DNA of 64,000 bases from Marinobacter sp. THAF197a (GCF_009363275.1 NZ_CP045324.1:2976001-3040000); one strand, 5' to 3'; numbered from the stretch's first letter, positions 17,631 through 27,465 are shown. Numbers and translations: made by a program. The notes: a model not told the origin generated them from the letters alone.

Positions 17631-18686
17631 ATGATCAAAAACCACGTCCGCCACTGGCTGGCACTGGCAGCCTGCACCGCGATGCTTTCCGGATGTTCCG
17701 ACGACCCTTCACCCGGCGACCAAGGCGGCCAGCAAACCATCTCGGAGAAATACCCGATCACCTGGCGCTTTGCCCTGGAAGAGATTGAAGGCAGCGTGCA
17801 GCATCAGTACGCAGAAGCATTCCGCGCCCATATTGAGGATATTTCGGACGGCCTTATTGAAGTGGACGTCTTTCCTTACGGGTCTCTGGGTACCTCCACG
17901 CAGCTCACCGAACTGGCCCGCAATGGCTCGGTGAACCTGGCCTTTGCCTCGCCCGGGCACCTGGCCGACACGGTTCCGGAAGCCGGCATTTTCAACCTGC
18001 ACTTTCTTATGCCCGAGCAACCGGAAGACGCTCGCCAGTTACTGGAAGCCCCGGAACTGATTGCACAATTCCAGCAGCCCTACCAGCAAACCGGCTTGCA
18101 ACTGTTGGGTTTTATTCCGGAAGGCTGGATGACCTGGACCGCCAATAAGCCCCTGCGCTCGCCAGACGACTTTCAGGGCTTGCGCATCCGTACGATGACG
18201 TCAAATATGGCTGCCGAGGCTTACCGTGCGTACGGTGCGGAACCGGTCCAGACGCCCTATTCCCAGGTCTACAGTGACCTTCAGCTACGCAAGATCGACG
18301 GCCAGGCCAACCCGGTGTTTGCCATTGAGGAAATGGACTTCCACGAAGTGCAGACCACCCTCACCATGGCCAGGGCTTCTTATTTTGTCGCTTCTATCGT
18401 GTCGAACCAGCAATGGTACAACGACCTGCCCGACCGGGAACGAAATTGGCTGAACGACGCGGTACGGGACCTGGCGGGTTTCGCCTGGGAAAGTCAGGAA
18501 GCACTCAATCAGCAGCGCCTCGAAAGTATGGTGGAAGCCGGCGATATACAGGTAGTACTTCTGGATGACGATGAGCGTGAACGATTCCGGCAGGCCAGCC
18601 TGCCAGTGCGCGACAAGTATCTCAAACAGACCGGTGAAACCGGCCGGGCCCTTCTGGAATTTGTGGATGAATGGACGCAGCCCTAG
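17631..18686 (+). CDS. TRAP transporter substrate-binding protein (DctP family), lipoprotein
   Basis: A 351-residue binding protein of the DctP family. I chose ATG at 17631, which gives a lipoprotein signal ending LSGC. The mature part shows the family order: WRFALEEIEGSVQHQYAEAF, then VFPYGSLGTSTQLTELARNG, the ligand-site Arg stretch GLRIRTMTSNMAAEAYRAYG, and KIDGQANPVFAIEEM. No DctQ or DctM membrane subunit is next to it, so it is an orphan that either serves a distant TRAP permease or acts as a sensor. It lies directly downstream of the DUF4168 terminator. Confidence 0.9.
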   Translation: MIKNHVRHWLALAACTAMLSGCSDDPSPGDQGGQQTISEKYPITWRFALEEIEGSVQHQYAEAFRAHIEDISDGLIEVDVFPYGSLGTSTQLTELARNGSVNLAFASPGHLADTVPEAGIFNLHFLMPEQPEDARQLLEAPELIAQFQQPYQQTGLQLLGFIPEGWMTWTANKPLRSPDDFQGLRIRTMTSNMAAEAYRAYGAEPVQTPYSQVYSDLQLRKIDGQANPVFAIEEMDFHEVQTTLTMARASYFVASIVSNQQWYNDLPDRERNWLNDAVRDLAGFAWESQEALNQQRLESMVEAGDIQVVLLDDDERERFRQASLPVRDKYLKQTGETGRALLEFVDEWTQP

Positions 18687-18700
18687 TGCTCCATGGAGCT

Positions 18701-19504
18701 CTAGTCTGCGTCAGTCACCCTTTTTGATACCATGCGAACGCCTTCCCGGGCACAGACATCGGCCGCTCTTGCGGTCAGGTCCGAGATAAACGGGCTCTGC
18801 TCCCTGGGCTCCAATGGGTAGGCCTTGAGGCGGTAGCGCATGGCGTCGTCGGTTGCGGAAACGGTCACAATCACCGGCTGATAGGTTTTGGTCAACGGGC
18901 AGGTAAACACCACGTCCCGAAACAGCTGCTGCATCCGCGCCACGTTGTGGTTCGGGTCCAGGTGCAGCTCGGCCACACACATCAGGTTGTTGGTGCCGTC
19001 ATTGCCGTTCGCCAGCAGGGTATTCCATAGCAGGCTGTGGGGAATCACGATCACGGTGTCATCCAGGGTGACAATTTCCGCTGCCCGGGTACCGATAGAC
19101 CTCACCTCACCGTACCGACCGTCCACCTCAATCCAGTCCCCCGGACGGTAAGGCATCTCATACAGGGTCACAATACCCGCGATCAGGCTGTTGGCGTAAT
19201 CCTTGAAGGCAAAACCTAGCGCCAGGCCCAGGGCCCCGAAAATCGCCACCATGTTTTCAAAAGATGGCTCCACCAGAATGGGCACTACCGTCACGATGGC
19301 CAGCACAATAATCAGTAACCGCAGCAGCGGTACTGACGCCAGCAGGTAAAGCCTGAGCTTGCCCCCGAGCTTGCCGGCGAGGGCCGGAAGCAGCTTCTGC
19401 ACCAGCATGATCACTAACGATGCCAGTATCACCACCATCAATGCGTTCAGCAACGCGTCGGTAGTGATCGAAGCAAATGTCTCCTTGAAGCCTATATCGC
19501 CCAT
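18701..19504 (-). CDS. Small mechanosensitive channel (MscS family)
   Basis: A 267-residue MscS-type channel. Three membrane helices fill residues about 15-105, ending in the pore helix region ALGLALGFAFKDYANSLIAG. The cytoplasmic beta domain follows with RPGDWIEVDGRYGEVRSIGTRAAEI and VIPHSLLWN. The protein should open under membrane tension to release solutes in osmotic downshock. Its ATG is preceded by TAGGAGAT, which overlaps the stop of the upstream unknown gene, so the two are very likely translated from one transcript. Confidence 0.92.
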   Translation of the reverse strand: MGDIGFKETFASITTDALLNALMVVILASLVIMLVQKLLPALAGKLGGKLRLYLLASVPLLRLLIIVLAIVTVVPILVEPSFENMVAIFGALGLALGFAFKDYANSLIAGIVTLYEMPYRPGDWIEVDGRYGEVRSIGTRAAEIVTLDDTVIVIPHSLLWNTLLANGNDGTNNLMCVAELHLDPNHNVARMQQLFRDVVFTCPLTKTYQPVIVTVSATDDAMRYRLKAYPLEPREQSPFISDLTARAADVCAREGVRMVSKRVTDAD

Positions 19505-19513
19505 CCCGATCTC

Positions 19514-20725
19514 CTAAAAGCCATCCACGGGATAGCCCCGGGCCTGGAGGTTCTTGCGAACGGCGGGATACCCCAGCGGGGTGACCCGATACACATCCGA
19601 TTCAGGTGCGCGGCCCACCAGCTCTGCCCGGATCAACCTGTCCAGCGTCAGGGCGATATCCTGTTTCTGCATTCCGGTCACCAACGCCAACTGCTCGGCA
19701 TTCAAGCCGTCGTGCAGCAGCAAGGCATGCAAAATGTGGCTAGGCTGCCGTCCGGCACTCGCCGGCACCGAGGGCAGGCTGATCTGATCCAGCGGAGCAA
19801 CCCAGCACCGGCGCCCGGCCAGCCGGACAACTTCCTTGCCTGTGTCTTCATCATCTTTCTCGGGCCGTGCCCGCAAGGTGCGTTGCCAGATGGCGAGGGC
19901 CACGCCCCGGTTGCCCCGGGCAAGCGTTGCCAGATCCTGGGTGAAGCTGCTGTATTTCAGGTCAGAGTCCTGCTGGGGCGCCGGCAGTACATACAGCCCG
20001 TCGCGAGTCATTCTGGCGGTAACCTGCTGCTCTCCGTCGCCGGACGCCAGGTAATCCAGCCATCGGGTCAATTGCTCACCGGTAAGCGGCGCCAGGGTAT
20101 AGGGCGCCAGGCTGAGCTCCGGCGAATACTGGCGCCAGAACTGCCAGCACCAGCTGGAACAGCCAACCATGCCATTACCGGCATGGTCCAGCGCGATGCG
20201 AGCGAAGAGTTCCCGAAGCAGATTCAACCCGGCCGGATGCCTGAGCCAGAAATCCGCCAGTTCCGGAATGACCCAGTCGCCGCCAGACAGTTGTTCATCC
20301 CACCAGGCACCAGCGTCCTGCTCTGTCATCAACAGGTTATCCGGAGGTGTCAGCACCCTCCAGGACAGGCAGCGCAGGGCCTCCGGCACCCCCGAAAACG
20401 GAGGCGCCACCACAAAGTTCACCTCGCGATGGCTGGCTCCGTCACGGTGTAGCTGATCGAACTGGTCCACCAATACCTGCGCCAGCAATGCGGCATCCGG
20501 TTCCGGTGCAAACTCCTTCAGCCGGTCCCCAGACAGCATCGGCAGATCATCCAGGCTCTGGAATGCCTGTTCCTCCGGGCTGATACCGGCTCTCAACTGG
20601 TCGAGAATGTCCCGAAAGGCGCCGCGGATGGTTTTCTGAACCGAGGTCTCAGGGGTTTTCCATTGCTCCAGCGGAATCAGTCCGCCAGGCAGATACGGGT
20701 GGTCTTCTACAACGTCATTCACCAA
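19514..20725 (-). CDS. Unknown protein, possible degenerate NTPase with C-terminal winged helix
   Basis: A 403-residue protein that I do not recognise from a named family. The segment NFVVAPPFSG (about residues 104-113) sits where a Walker A loop would be but lacks GxxxxGK. WVIPELADFWLRHPAGLNLL resembles the Walker B/helix region and CSSWCWQFW a sensor-like strand of AAA-type ATPases. Residues about 330-395 (ILHALLLHDGLNAEQLALV, then LDRLIRAELVGR) read as a winged helix. No signal peptide or membrane helix is seen. The start is TTG at 20725 (or GTG at 20722) after GGCGGGAG. It lies between rlmJ and mscS in one tight operon. Confidence 0.7.
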   Translation of the reverse strand: MVNDVVEDHPYLPGGLIPLEQWKTPETSVQKTIRGAFRDILDQLRAGISPEEQAFQSLDDLPMLSGDRLKEFAPEPDAALLAQVLVDQFDQLHRDGASHREVNFVVAPPFSGVPEALRCLSWRVLTPPDNLLMTEQDAGAWWDEQLSGGDWVIPELADFWLRHPAGLNLLRELFARIALDHAGNGMVGCSSWCWQFWRQYSPELSLAPYTLAPLTGEQLTRWLDYLASGDGEQQVTARMTRDGLYVLPAPQQDSDLKYSSFTQDLATLARGNRGVALAIWQRTLRARPEKDDEDTGKEVVRLAGRRCWVAPLDQISLPSVPASAGRQPSHILHALLLHDGLNAEQLALVTGMQKQDIALTLDRLIRAELVGRAPESDVYRVTPLGYPAVRKNLQARGYPVDGF

Positions 20726-20743
20726 TGCGTTACTCCCGCCAGG

Positions 20744-21583
20744 TCATTCCGGAACCAGCCAGTCCAAGGATTGGGACAAGCCGAGCCCGGGCTCTCCCTG
20801 CACATCATCCATCATAGCGGCCAGGCGTTGTTCAAAGCCCCATGGCGGGTTCACCACCAACATACCTGACCCGACCATGCCGCGCTCCGGCGGCTGATCC
20901 AGCCGCACCTCATGGCACAGGATCTTGCGCACCTCGCCTTTTTCCAGCTCACTGATCAGGCGCTGCTCCAATCCGCTGGTCAGCATGGGATACCAGATAA
21001 GATAGACCCCGTGACGGCATTTTTTCCATGCCTTGTGCAAAGTATCCGAAACCTGCTGGTAATCGTCTTTGATCTCATAGGAGGGATCTATCAGGGTCAG
21101 CAGTCTTGGCTGGGGCGGCGGCAACTGCCGCACCAGTCCTGTCAAACCATCCTGTTGAAGCACCCGGACACCGGCATCACGGGCCCAGGCTTCCAGAGCT
21201 CGCCGCTCGGAAGGGTGCAGTTCAAACGCCGTCACGGAATCACCAGGGCGGGCAAATTCCGCAAACCAGGCGGGAGAACCGGGATAATGGGCAAGGGTTT
21301 TACCAGCACCATTATGACGTGCCAGCACCTCCAGTATCGGACGCCAGTCCGGTGACGCCAGCCTCTGGCGCATGGCCCACAATCGCTGGATACCGCTGTC
21401 GGCCTCCGACGTTTTCCTGGCCCGGTCGCTGGCCAGATCGTACATGGCACTGCCGGCGTGGGTATCAAAACAGGCAATCGGGGTCTTTTTCGCCTGCATC
21501 ATGGCCAGCGCCAGCGTGAGGGCAGCGTGTTTTTGCACATCGGCAAAGTTGCCAGCGTGAAAAGCGTGAAGGTAACTCAGCAT
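20744..21583 (-). CDS. rlmJ: 23S rRNA (adenine(2030)-N6)-methyltransferase
   Basis: A 279-residue SAM-dependent methyltransferase that modifies A2030 of 23S rRNA. The N-terminus LSYLHAFHAGNFADVQKHA is diagnostic for RlmJ, followed by FDTHAGSAMYDL (SAM site), YPGSPAWF, and the catalytic motif IV as LIDPSYEIK. In most N6-adenine methyltransferases this motif is DPPY; here the second Pro is Ser. Length matches the family. ATG at 21583 has an AGGAGC site. It heads a probable operon with the unknown protein and MscS. Confidence 0.94.
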   Translation of the reverse strand: MLSYLHAFHAGNFADVQKHAALTLALAMMQAKKTPIACFDTHAGSAMYDLASDRARKTSEADSGIQRLWAMRQRLASPDWRPILEVLARHNGAGKTLAHYPGSPAWFAEFARPGDSVTAFELHPSERRALEAWARDAGVRVLQQDGLTGLVRQLPPPQPRLLTLIDPSYEIKDDYQQVSDTLHKAWKKCRHGVYLIWYPMLTSGLEQRLISELEKGEVRKILCHEVRLDQPPERGMVGSGMLVVNPPWGFEQRLAAMMDDVQGEPGLGLSQSLDWLVPE

Positions 21584-21740
21584 ATCGGGCTCCTGATCTC
21601 AGGCGCCCATTAAGCATCACCTGCCGGGCCCAGGCAACCCTGCTGGAAGCCCGCAGCGTGGCACTTGCACCCTCCAAGCCGGTGATCAGGCACCCGGCAA
21701 CCTGCTATGCTTGCGTTCTTGTAAAATAAGGAGAATCACC

Positions 21741-23054
21741 TTGCCTGGCCAGAGTAACGCCCCCGTTGACCAGCTGTATGCCCTCATCGCCAACGAAGAA
21801 GACGCCAGGGTCTGCAAAGACATCCCCGAGGAGGCCTGTCGGGAGGTGCCCAGGAATTTCTTTCTGATTCTTGCGGCCAATGTTTTGACCAAGCTCGGCG
21901 ACCTTCTGATCAGCCCGAAAACCGTTCTGGCGTGGATGATGAGCGCCGTCGGCGCCCCTGCCCTGGTGGCCTGGCTGGTGCCGATACGCGAATCCGGTTC
22001 CATGGTGCCTCAAATGGTGATTGCCGCCTGGGTTCGGCGCAAGGCGGTGCGCAAGTGGTTCTGGACACTGGGTAGCTTCGGGCAGTCAGTCAGCGTGGTT
22101 GGTATGGCCGCCAGCGTCTGGTTTCTGGAAGGTTATGCCGCCGGCCTGAGCATCGTTGCAGGGTTGGTGGTGTTTTCCCTGGCCCGGGGCTTTTGCTCAG
22201 TGGCCATGAAAGACGTTCAGGGCAAGTGCATCCCGAAAACCCGTCGGGGCCGGTTGTCTGGCCTTGCCACCACCATTGGCGGCTCCCTGACGGTCGCCAT
22301 GGCCGCTCTGCTGTTCTGGGATCGTGGCGATCCAACCCTAGGGTTCTACAGCCTGCTTCTGCTGCTCGCAGCCGCGCTGTGGATCATCGCCGGTGTTCTG
22401 TTCGCCAGTGTGGAAGAATTCCCCGGTGAAACCGGTGGTGGCAGTAACGCCATGACTGAGGCTGTCCAAAGCCTGTCGCTGCTGAGAGACGATGCGCCCT
22501 TTCGCCATTTCGTGGTTACACGGGCGCTGCTGCTCTGCTCTGCCCTGGCGTCGCCCTATTTCGTGGTGCTGGCGCAGAAGCAATCGGATGTCGGCTGGAT
22601 GCTCGGGGTGTTTCTGTTGGCCAGTAGCCTGGCCAGCTCGGTCAGTGCCAGTTTCTGGGGCTGGGCGGCGGATACCTCAAGCCGGCGGGTCATCATACGG
22701 GGCGCAGCCATGGCCAGCGCCGTCTGCCTGCTGGTAGGCTTCAGTGCCTTGATCTTCGGGCCGGATGTAGGCGGTGCCTGGTTCTACCCCGCCGCATTCT
22801 TTGTTCTGAGCATCGCCCATGCCGGCGTGCGCCTGGGGCGTAAAACCTACCTGGTGGATATGGCCGGTGGCAACAAACGCACAGACTATACCGCCGTCAG
22901 CAATACGGTGATCGGGGTTCTGCTGCTGGTAACCGGGGGGATTACCGCCGCGCTGTCGCTGATTTCAGACATCGCGGTGATTATCGTACTGGGGCTGATG
23001 GGCTTTACCGGAATGGTCAGCGCCCTGCGCCTGAAAGAGGTCACTGAAGACTGA
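21741..23054 (+). CDS. Major facilitator superfamily transporter
   Basis: A 437-residue membrane protein with about twelve hydrophobic segments. An N-terminal soluble tail of about 45 residues (VDQLYALIANEEDARVCKDI) is unusual for the family. The TTG at 21741 is chosen as start because AAGGAG lies 8 bases before it, whereas the ATG at 21711 falls upstream of that site. The loop stretch GKCIPKTRRGRLSGLATTIG resembles the MFS loop 4-5 region. No substrate can be assigned. Confidence 0.82.
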   Translation: MPGQSNAPVDQLYALIANEEDARVCKDIPEEACREVPRNFFLILAANVLTKLGDLLISPKTVLAWMMSAVGAPALVAWLVPIRESGSMVPQMVIAAWVRRKAVRKWFWTLGSFGQSVSVVGMAASVWFLEGYAAGLSIVAGLVVFSLARGFCSVAMKDVQGKCIPKTRRGRLSGLATTIGGSLTVAMAALLFWDRGDPTLGFYSLLLLLAAALWIIAGVLFASVEEFPGETGGGSNAMTEAVQSLSLLRDDAPFRHFVVTRALLLCSALASPYFVVLAQKQSDVGWMLGVFLLASSLASSVSASFWGWAADTSSRRVIIRGAAMASAVCLLVGFSALIFGPDVGGAWFYPAAFFVLSIAHAGVRLGRKTYLVDMAGGNKRTDYTAVSNTVIGVLLLVTGGITAALSLISDIAVIIVLGLMGFTGMVSALRLKEVTED

Positions 23055-23062
23055 GCATCCCG

Positions 23063-23446
23063 TTACTCGGGTGCCTTGCCGTCGTTCAGCGCCAGGGCGC
23101 CTTTAACAATGCGATAAATCACCCAGATAGCCATCCCCAGAAGGATAAACCAGCCAATAATAACCATCAGGGTAAGGGTGCCGATGACCAGCCACAGCAG
23201 ACCAATCCAGAAGGTGCGGATCTGCCAGCGAAAATGGGGCTCAATCCAGGTGCCACGCACCTCATCCATCTTGACGTAGTTGATGATCACTCCGGCCAGA
23301 GCAGTGACGAAGCCGAGGAGAACTCCCCCAAGCAACAACGACAACGCCTGCAGAATGTAGACAGTAATCGCCAGATTACGGGCCGCATCCGTACCCTGCG
23401 GTTTGTTATGATTCGATTCAGCGGGAATAAACTCAGGCTCAGCCAC
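23063..23446 (-). CDS. Small membrane protein, DUF4870-like
   Basis: A 127-residue protein starting at GTG 23446 with AAGGAG six bases upstream. After a short polar N-terminus there are three hydrophobic segments (ITVYILQALSLLLGGVLLGF, then FWIGLLWLVIGTLTLMVIIG merging with FILLGMAIWVIYRIVKGALAL). A loop between them carries YVKMDEVRGTWIEPHFRWQIRTF, a pattern common in DUF4870-like proteins. The function is unknown. Confidence 0.75.
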   Translation of the reverse strand: MAEPEFIPAESNHNKPQGTDAARNLAITVYILQALSLLLGGVLLGFVTALAGVIINYVKMDEVRGTWIEPHFRWQIRTFWIGLLWLVIGTLTLMVIIGWFILLGMAIWVIYRIVKGALALNDGKAPE

Positions 23447-23487
23447 GGGCAACTCCTTCAACCAAACCCGCAGCATAGCAGCGAAGC

Positions 23488-25128
23488 TCAGTGCCCGGAA
23501 GGCCGATAGCCGATCCGGAAACCACCCCAGTGCTTGCCGTTGACATAGATGGGCACCGACAGGTCATGCATGATCTCACCGGTATCGCGCCGGTAGGTTT
23601 GCAACAGCATGTCCTGAGTGTGGCTACCACAACGAATACCGGTGCGATCATTGAACAGTCGCTTGCTCCGGCTTTTCACCAGATCCACTTCGGGGTTACC
23701 GGTGGGCGGGTGGGCAAAATCCCGATTGTGGGTGGGCACGTAACCGTCCGGGGCGCAGGCAATGGAGAAGACGATGGCATCGTGGGAATTCTTGATGTTC
23801 TCCTGCACCGCTGGCAACACCTGGTCAGTGAAACGGTCGAAGGCGCTGCTGTATTGCTGGGGGTTGGTGTTCGGGATCGGCTCTCGCTTCTTCTCGAATA
23901 GGGCCGATTCGCTCAGTTTGCCCTGCTGAATGGCCTGCTCAAAAAGCTCACCGATCTGGGCGGCTCCCGCACGCGCCTGATCAAAGAACGATCGGTGGTA
24001 ACTTTGACTACTGTTCAACGCGAACGCGGCATTGGCGTTTTCCGCCAGTTCCATCAGGGTGGCCGCCTGGCCCGCCAGAGAAGCCACACTGCTGTCACTT
24101 TCAGCAATATGATCTCGCACCGATTCAATGACAGAGAACACCTGTTCCAGACTCTGCTCATTGGCCTGGTCAATCTCTGCAATACGGGCAACCTGCTGCT
24201 GCACCCGGTCGGATTGGTCGCGAATCAGATCCAGCTGCGCGCCAACGCTTTCAACGGATGTCAGCCCCTGCTCCACGGAGCGGGCCAGGTCCTCAATTCG
24301 GGCAACGATCAGGGAAGTATCGCCCTGGATTTCTTCCAGGGTTTCCGCCACTTCGCTGGTCGCTTGTGCAGTGCGCCCCGCCAGCTGTCGAACCTCATCC
24401 GCCACCACGGCAAAGCCCCGGCCCTGATCACCGGCCCGCGCTGCTTCGATAGCGGCGTTCAGGGCCAGCAGGTTGGTCTGCTCAGCAATGCCCTGGATGG
24501 TAGAGGTAACACCCTGGATCTTGGTGGACTTTTCGTTCAGAGCCTGAATCAGGCTGAGATTCTCGCCCGACTGCTGATGCACGATCCGGACACTTTCAAT
24601 AGCGGAAACCAGCGCCTGGCGCCCCTCAACGCTGACTTCCCGGTTCTGCAACGCCATGGTGGCGGCGTTGGTGGCCTGCTCGGACGACTCACGAACAGAC
24701 TCGGTTATCTTGCCGGCGTAATCGGCCATCTGGGCGGTTTCTTCCACCTGCCGGTCGAGGCGTTTTTTCACCTGATCCGCCGCGTAGGACACTTCGGCGG
24801 CGGAAATGGCGTTCTTGTCGGCACTGTCAGACAGGGTTTCCACCAGCGCCTTGCCGGCACGGGCGTCCTCCAGCAACTGCTGGCATTGGGCTCTCAGGGG
24901 GTGGCCTTCCGCAAGCGAGCCATCGTTCAGGCCTGCAATGCCTTTCTCGATCGGCTCCAGTACCCGAACAATCAGATAACCGGCGGCCACCACCAGACCA
25001 AGCACCAGACCAATCAACATCGAGGCCGCATCCAGCCCTAACAACGGTGCCACCCACAGACAGGCAATGCCGAGCGCAACAGCAATGCCCACCCCCCAAA
25101 TAATTGCAGCGCGATCGAGTAAGCCCAT
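23488..25128 (-). CDS. Methyl-accepting chemotaxis protein with a C-terminal sensor-like domain
   Basis: A 546-residue chemoreceptor. Two adjacent membrane helices (about residues 8-29 and 33-55) leave almost no periplasmic loop, so there is no classical outside sensor. The signalling hairpin is at about residues 212-252 ([20 protein letters not shown], then [17 protein letters not shown]). After the coiled coil returns, residues about 415-546 form an extra domain with [14 protein letters not shown], and [19 protein letters not shown] at the end, similar to a Cache/PAS-type fold. Ligand sensing is therefore probably cytoplasmic and C-terminal. Confidence 0.9.
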   Translation of the reverse strand: MGLLDRAAIIWGVGIAVALGIACLWVAPLLGLDAASMLIGLVLGLVVAAGYLIVRVLEPIEKGIAGLNDGSLAEGHPLRAQCQQLLEDARAGKALVETLSDSADKNAISAAEVSYAADQVKKRLDRQVEETAQMADYAGKITESVRESSEQATNAATMALQNREVSVEGRQALVSAIESVRIVHQQSGENLSLIQALNEKSTKIQGVTSTIQGIAEQTNLLALNAAIEAARAGDQGRGFAVVADEVRQLAGRTAQATSEVAETLEEIQGDTSLIVARIEDLARSVEQGLTSVESVGAQLDLIRDQSDRVQQQVARIAEIDQANEQSLEQVFSVIESVRDHIAESDSSVASLAGQAATLMELAENANAAFALNSSQSYHRSFFDQARAGAAQIGELFEQAIQQGKLSESALFEKKREPIPNTNPQQYSSAFDRFTDQVLPAVQENIKNSHDAIVFSIACAPDGYVPTHNRDFAHPPTGNPEVDLVKSRSKRLFNDRTGIRCGSHTQDMLLQTYRRDTGEIMHDLSVPIYVNGKHWGGFRIGYRPSGH

Positions 25129-25290
25129 GGTGCCCTCTTCTTTATCATTGCGTACGCAAACATTTTGTTATTTAAGGCCAGCGTTGAGAGTAAAGAAATG
25201 ATTCAGGTTAATAACTGCTACTTTAGTGGATTCTGGATGCCACTATTGGCTCCCTGATCAATTTATCGGCACTTTCATAGAAATCTGTAA

Positions 25291-25322
25291 CAAAAAAAAC
25301 CGCGCCACAAGGGCGCGGGTTT
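25291..25322 (-). terminator. Rho-independent terminator after phoX
   Basis: On the minus strand, AACCCGCGCC and GGCGCGGTT arms around a 5-base loop are followed by eight T residues, 23 bases after the phosphatase stop. Confidence 0.88.
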
Positions 25323-25344
25323 CAGGGCGGAACGTGACGGAGCG

Positions 25345-27378
25345 TTAGCTGCCGATCTTGCCACCGTCATCCTTTGTGATCACCACCGTGGCAGAACGCG
25401 GAATACTGTTTCCGCCGTCTGGCCAGTGGCTGATCAGGTTGCCGTTCTCAAAATCATCACGGCTTGTTGTTGCGCCAGGGTGCTGCACGTTGATAAACAT
25501 TGTGCGCTGGTCCGGGGTGGTGACAACGCCGGTGATTTCCTGGCCAATAGGGCCTGTCAGGAATCGGCGCAAAACGCCATTGACCGGGTCTGCAGCCAGC
25601 ATCTGGTTATTACCGAACTGGGCAAAATCGCCACTGTTCTGGACGCTCTCACTGATGTCGGTCTGGATCCACAGACGGGAATCTGCGTCAAACCAAAGGC
25701 CATCGGGGTTAACAAATTTCTGATCATCATCCAGACCAGCATTCTGAAATTCCGAATCGTCCTCAGGACCAGCCAGCAGGAAGATATCCCAGTTGAATAC
25801 CATGGCAGTTCCAGAGTCATTTCCTTCCTGCCAGCGAATGATATGTCCCCAGGGATTGGCAGCACGCGGGTTAGCTTCATCACTTTCTTCCCGGCGGGAG
25901 TTGTTGGTCAGTGTGAAGTACACCTCGCGGGTGTTTGGATCTACTGCCCCCCACTCAGGACGGTCCATTTTGGTAGCACCGACCGCATCGGCAGCAGAGC
26001 GTGTACGTACCAACACATCCGCCTGGCTGCTGAAGCCATTCTCAGCAGTCAACTCACCCAAACCAAAGACCAGGGGAATCCACTCGCCGCTGCCGTCTTC
26101 GTTAAACTTGGCGACGTATAAGGTACCAGAATCCAAAAGGTGTCCACCGGCCGTAGCGGCATGGTAGGGCTGGGCACTAACGAACTTGTAGATGTACTCA
26201 AAGCGCGCGTCATCACCGGAGTAACAGACAACCGGCTGACCCTCGATTGCAGGAGCAAAGACGACCCCTTCGTGGGCAAAGCGACCCAACGCCGTTCGTT
26301 TGACCGGTTTGGAGCTTGAATCGAACGGATCGAACTCCACTATCCAGCCAAAGCAATGGGGCTCATTACGGAAGTCATCCGTTGCAGACGCACCGGACGG
26401 AGTGGCGTTAAATCGGGTGTACTGCTCTTCGCCGCTCTGCGCCAGTTCCCACGCATAGCGGGACGAACCCGAGGAGTTAACACCGTAGCGGCTTTGGGAA
26501 TCCGGCTGCTCATCGGTGTTGAGGAAGTAACCCGCCCAATTCTCCTCAGACATCATGTAAGTGTTCCAGGGTGTTACGCCATGAGCACAGTTGTTCAGGG
26601 TTCCACGGGTTTCGGTGCCGGCCGGGCTGAACTGGGTTTTGACAAAATCAGAGCCCCGGACAGGACCGGAAATTTCCATCGCAGTCAGCGCGGTGATGCG
26701 ACGGTTGAACGAATCTCCTGGCACAGGCGCCCACACACCGCTGGCATCACGCTGCACCCGGTACACGGATACACCGTGCGCATTCATTTCACGAAGCACC
26801 TGATCGGTATCCCGGGTTGACTCATCAATCATCGGGAAAGAACCGCTGCCGAAGTTCTGACCTTGAGCAGCTTGATGCATGAAGCGGGGTTCGATGTATT
26901 CATGGTTCAGGACAAGCAAACCATCTTCCGAGCTACCCTCAATCGGGAAGTAATGCATGCCATCGTGGTGTGAACCGATCTGGGCCGCCTGATCAGCACC
27001 GGAGTTATCCAGTGAGAACTCAGGAAAAACGCCCTCGTTAGACAAGATCGGGTCGCCCCAGGCGCCAATCACACGAGCAGAATATCCTTCAGGCACGACA
27101 ATGGAGTCCGCCTCACTCACGGGAACAGCCTTAAAGCCTACAAGGTCAGGCGCCGTTGTCGAACCGCCCGTACCGCCAGAGGAGCTTGAACCTCCGCATC
27201 CAGTCAGAGCTGCCCCGCCAAAAACGCCTGCAACGGCAGCTGCAAGACCGCCTTTCAAAACGCCACGACGGGCGAGACGGGCCTCAAGAATAGAGCCGAA
27301 GGTGCGATTGCCGGAGTTGTTACACTCAGGCTCATAACCTGGGTCTTGATGAACGGGATTGAGATGACGCTTATCCAT
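25345..27378 (-). CDS. PhoX-family alkaline phosphatase, Tat-exported
   Basis: A 677-residue phosphatase of the PhoX (DUF839) family, which hydrolyses phosphate esters outside the cytoplasm using Ca and Fe. The N-terminus has a twin-arginine region (ARRGVLKGGLAAAVAG, RR at residues 37-38) and then a lipobox-like LTGC at about residue 61. Family segments include GLLVLNHEYIEPRFM, NNCAHGVTPWNTYMMSEEN, HCFGWIVEFDPFD, FAHEGVVFAP, and FINVQHPG near the end. Length is typical. It is probably used when phosphate is scarce; a possible Pho box lies upstream. Confidence 0.92.
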   Translation of the reverse strand: MDKRHLNPVHQDPGYEPECNNSGNRTFGSILEARLARRGVLKGGLAAAVAGVFGGAALTGCGGSSSSGGTGGSTTAPDLVGFKAVPVSEADSIVVPEGYSARVIGAWGDPILSNEGVFPEFSLDNSGADQAAQIGSHHDGMHYFPIEGSSEDGLLVLNHEYIEPRFMHQAAQGQNFGSGSFPMIDESTRDTDQVLREMNAHGVSVYRVQRDASGVWAPVPGDSFNRRITALTAMEISGPVRGSDFVKTQFSPAGTETRGTLNNCAHGVTPWNTYMMSEENWAGYFLNTDEQPDSQSRYGVNSSGSSRYAWELAQSGEEQYTRFNATPSGASATDDFRNEPHCFGWIVEFDPFDSSSKPVKRTALGRFAHEGVVFAPAIEGQPVVCYSGDDARFEYIYKFVSAQPYHAATAGGHLLDSGTLYVAKFNEDGSGEWIPLVFGLGELTAENGFSSQADVLVRTRSAADAVGATKMDRPEWGAVDPNTREVYFTLTNNSRREESDEANPRAANPWGHIIRWQEGNDSGTAMVFNWDIFLLAGPEDDSEFQNAGLDDDQKFVNPDGLWFDADSRLWIQTDISESVQNSGDFAQFGNNQMLAADPVNGVLRRFLTGPIGQEITGVVTTPDQRTMFINVQHPGATTSRDDFENGNLISHWPDGGNSIPRSATVVITKDDGGKIGS

Positions 27379-27465
27379 GGTTTCTCTCTCTTATCGAGTT
27401 ATGTTTCGGAAACCTGATGGTCGCGACTAATCATTGCGTTTGGTTGACGATGAGATTGCAAATGC

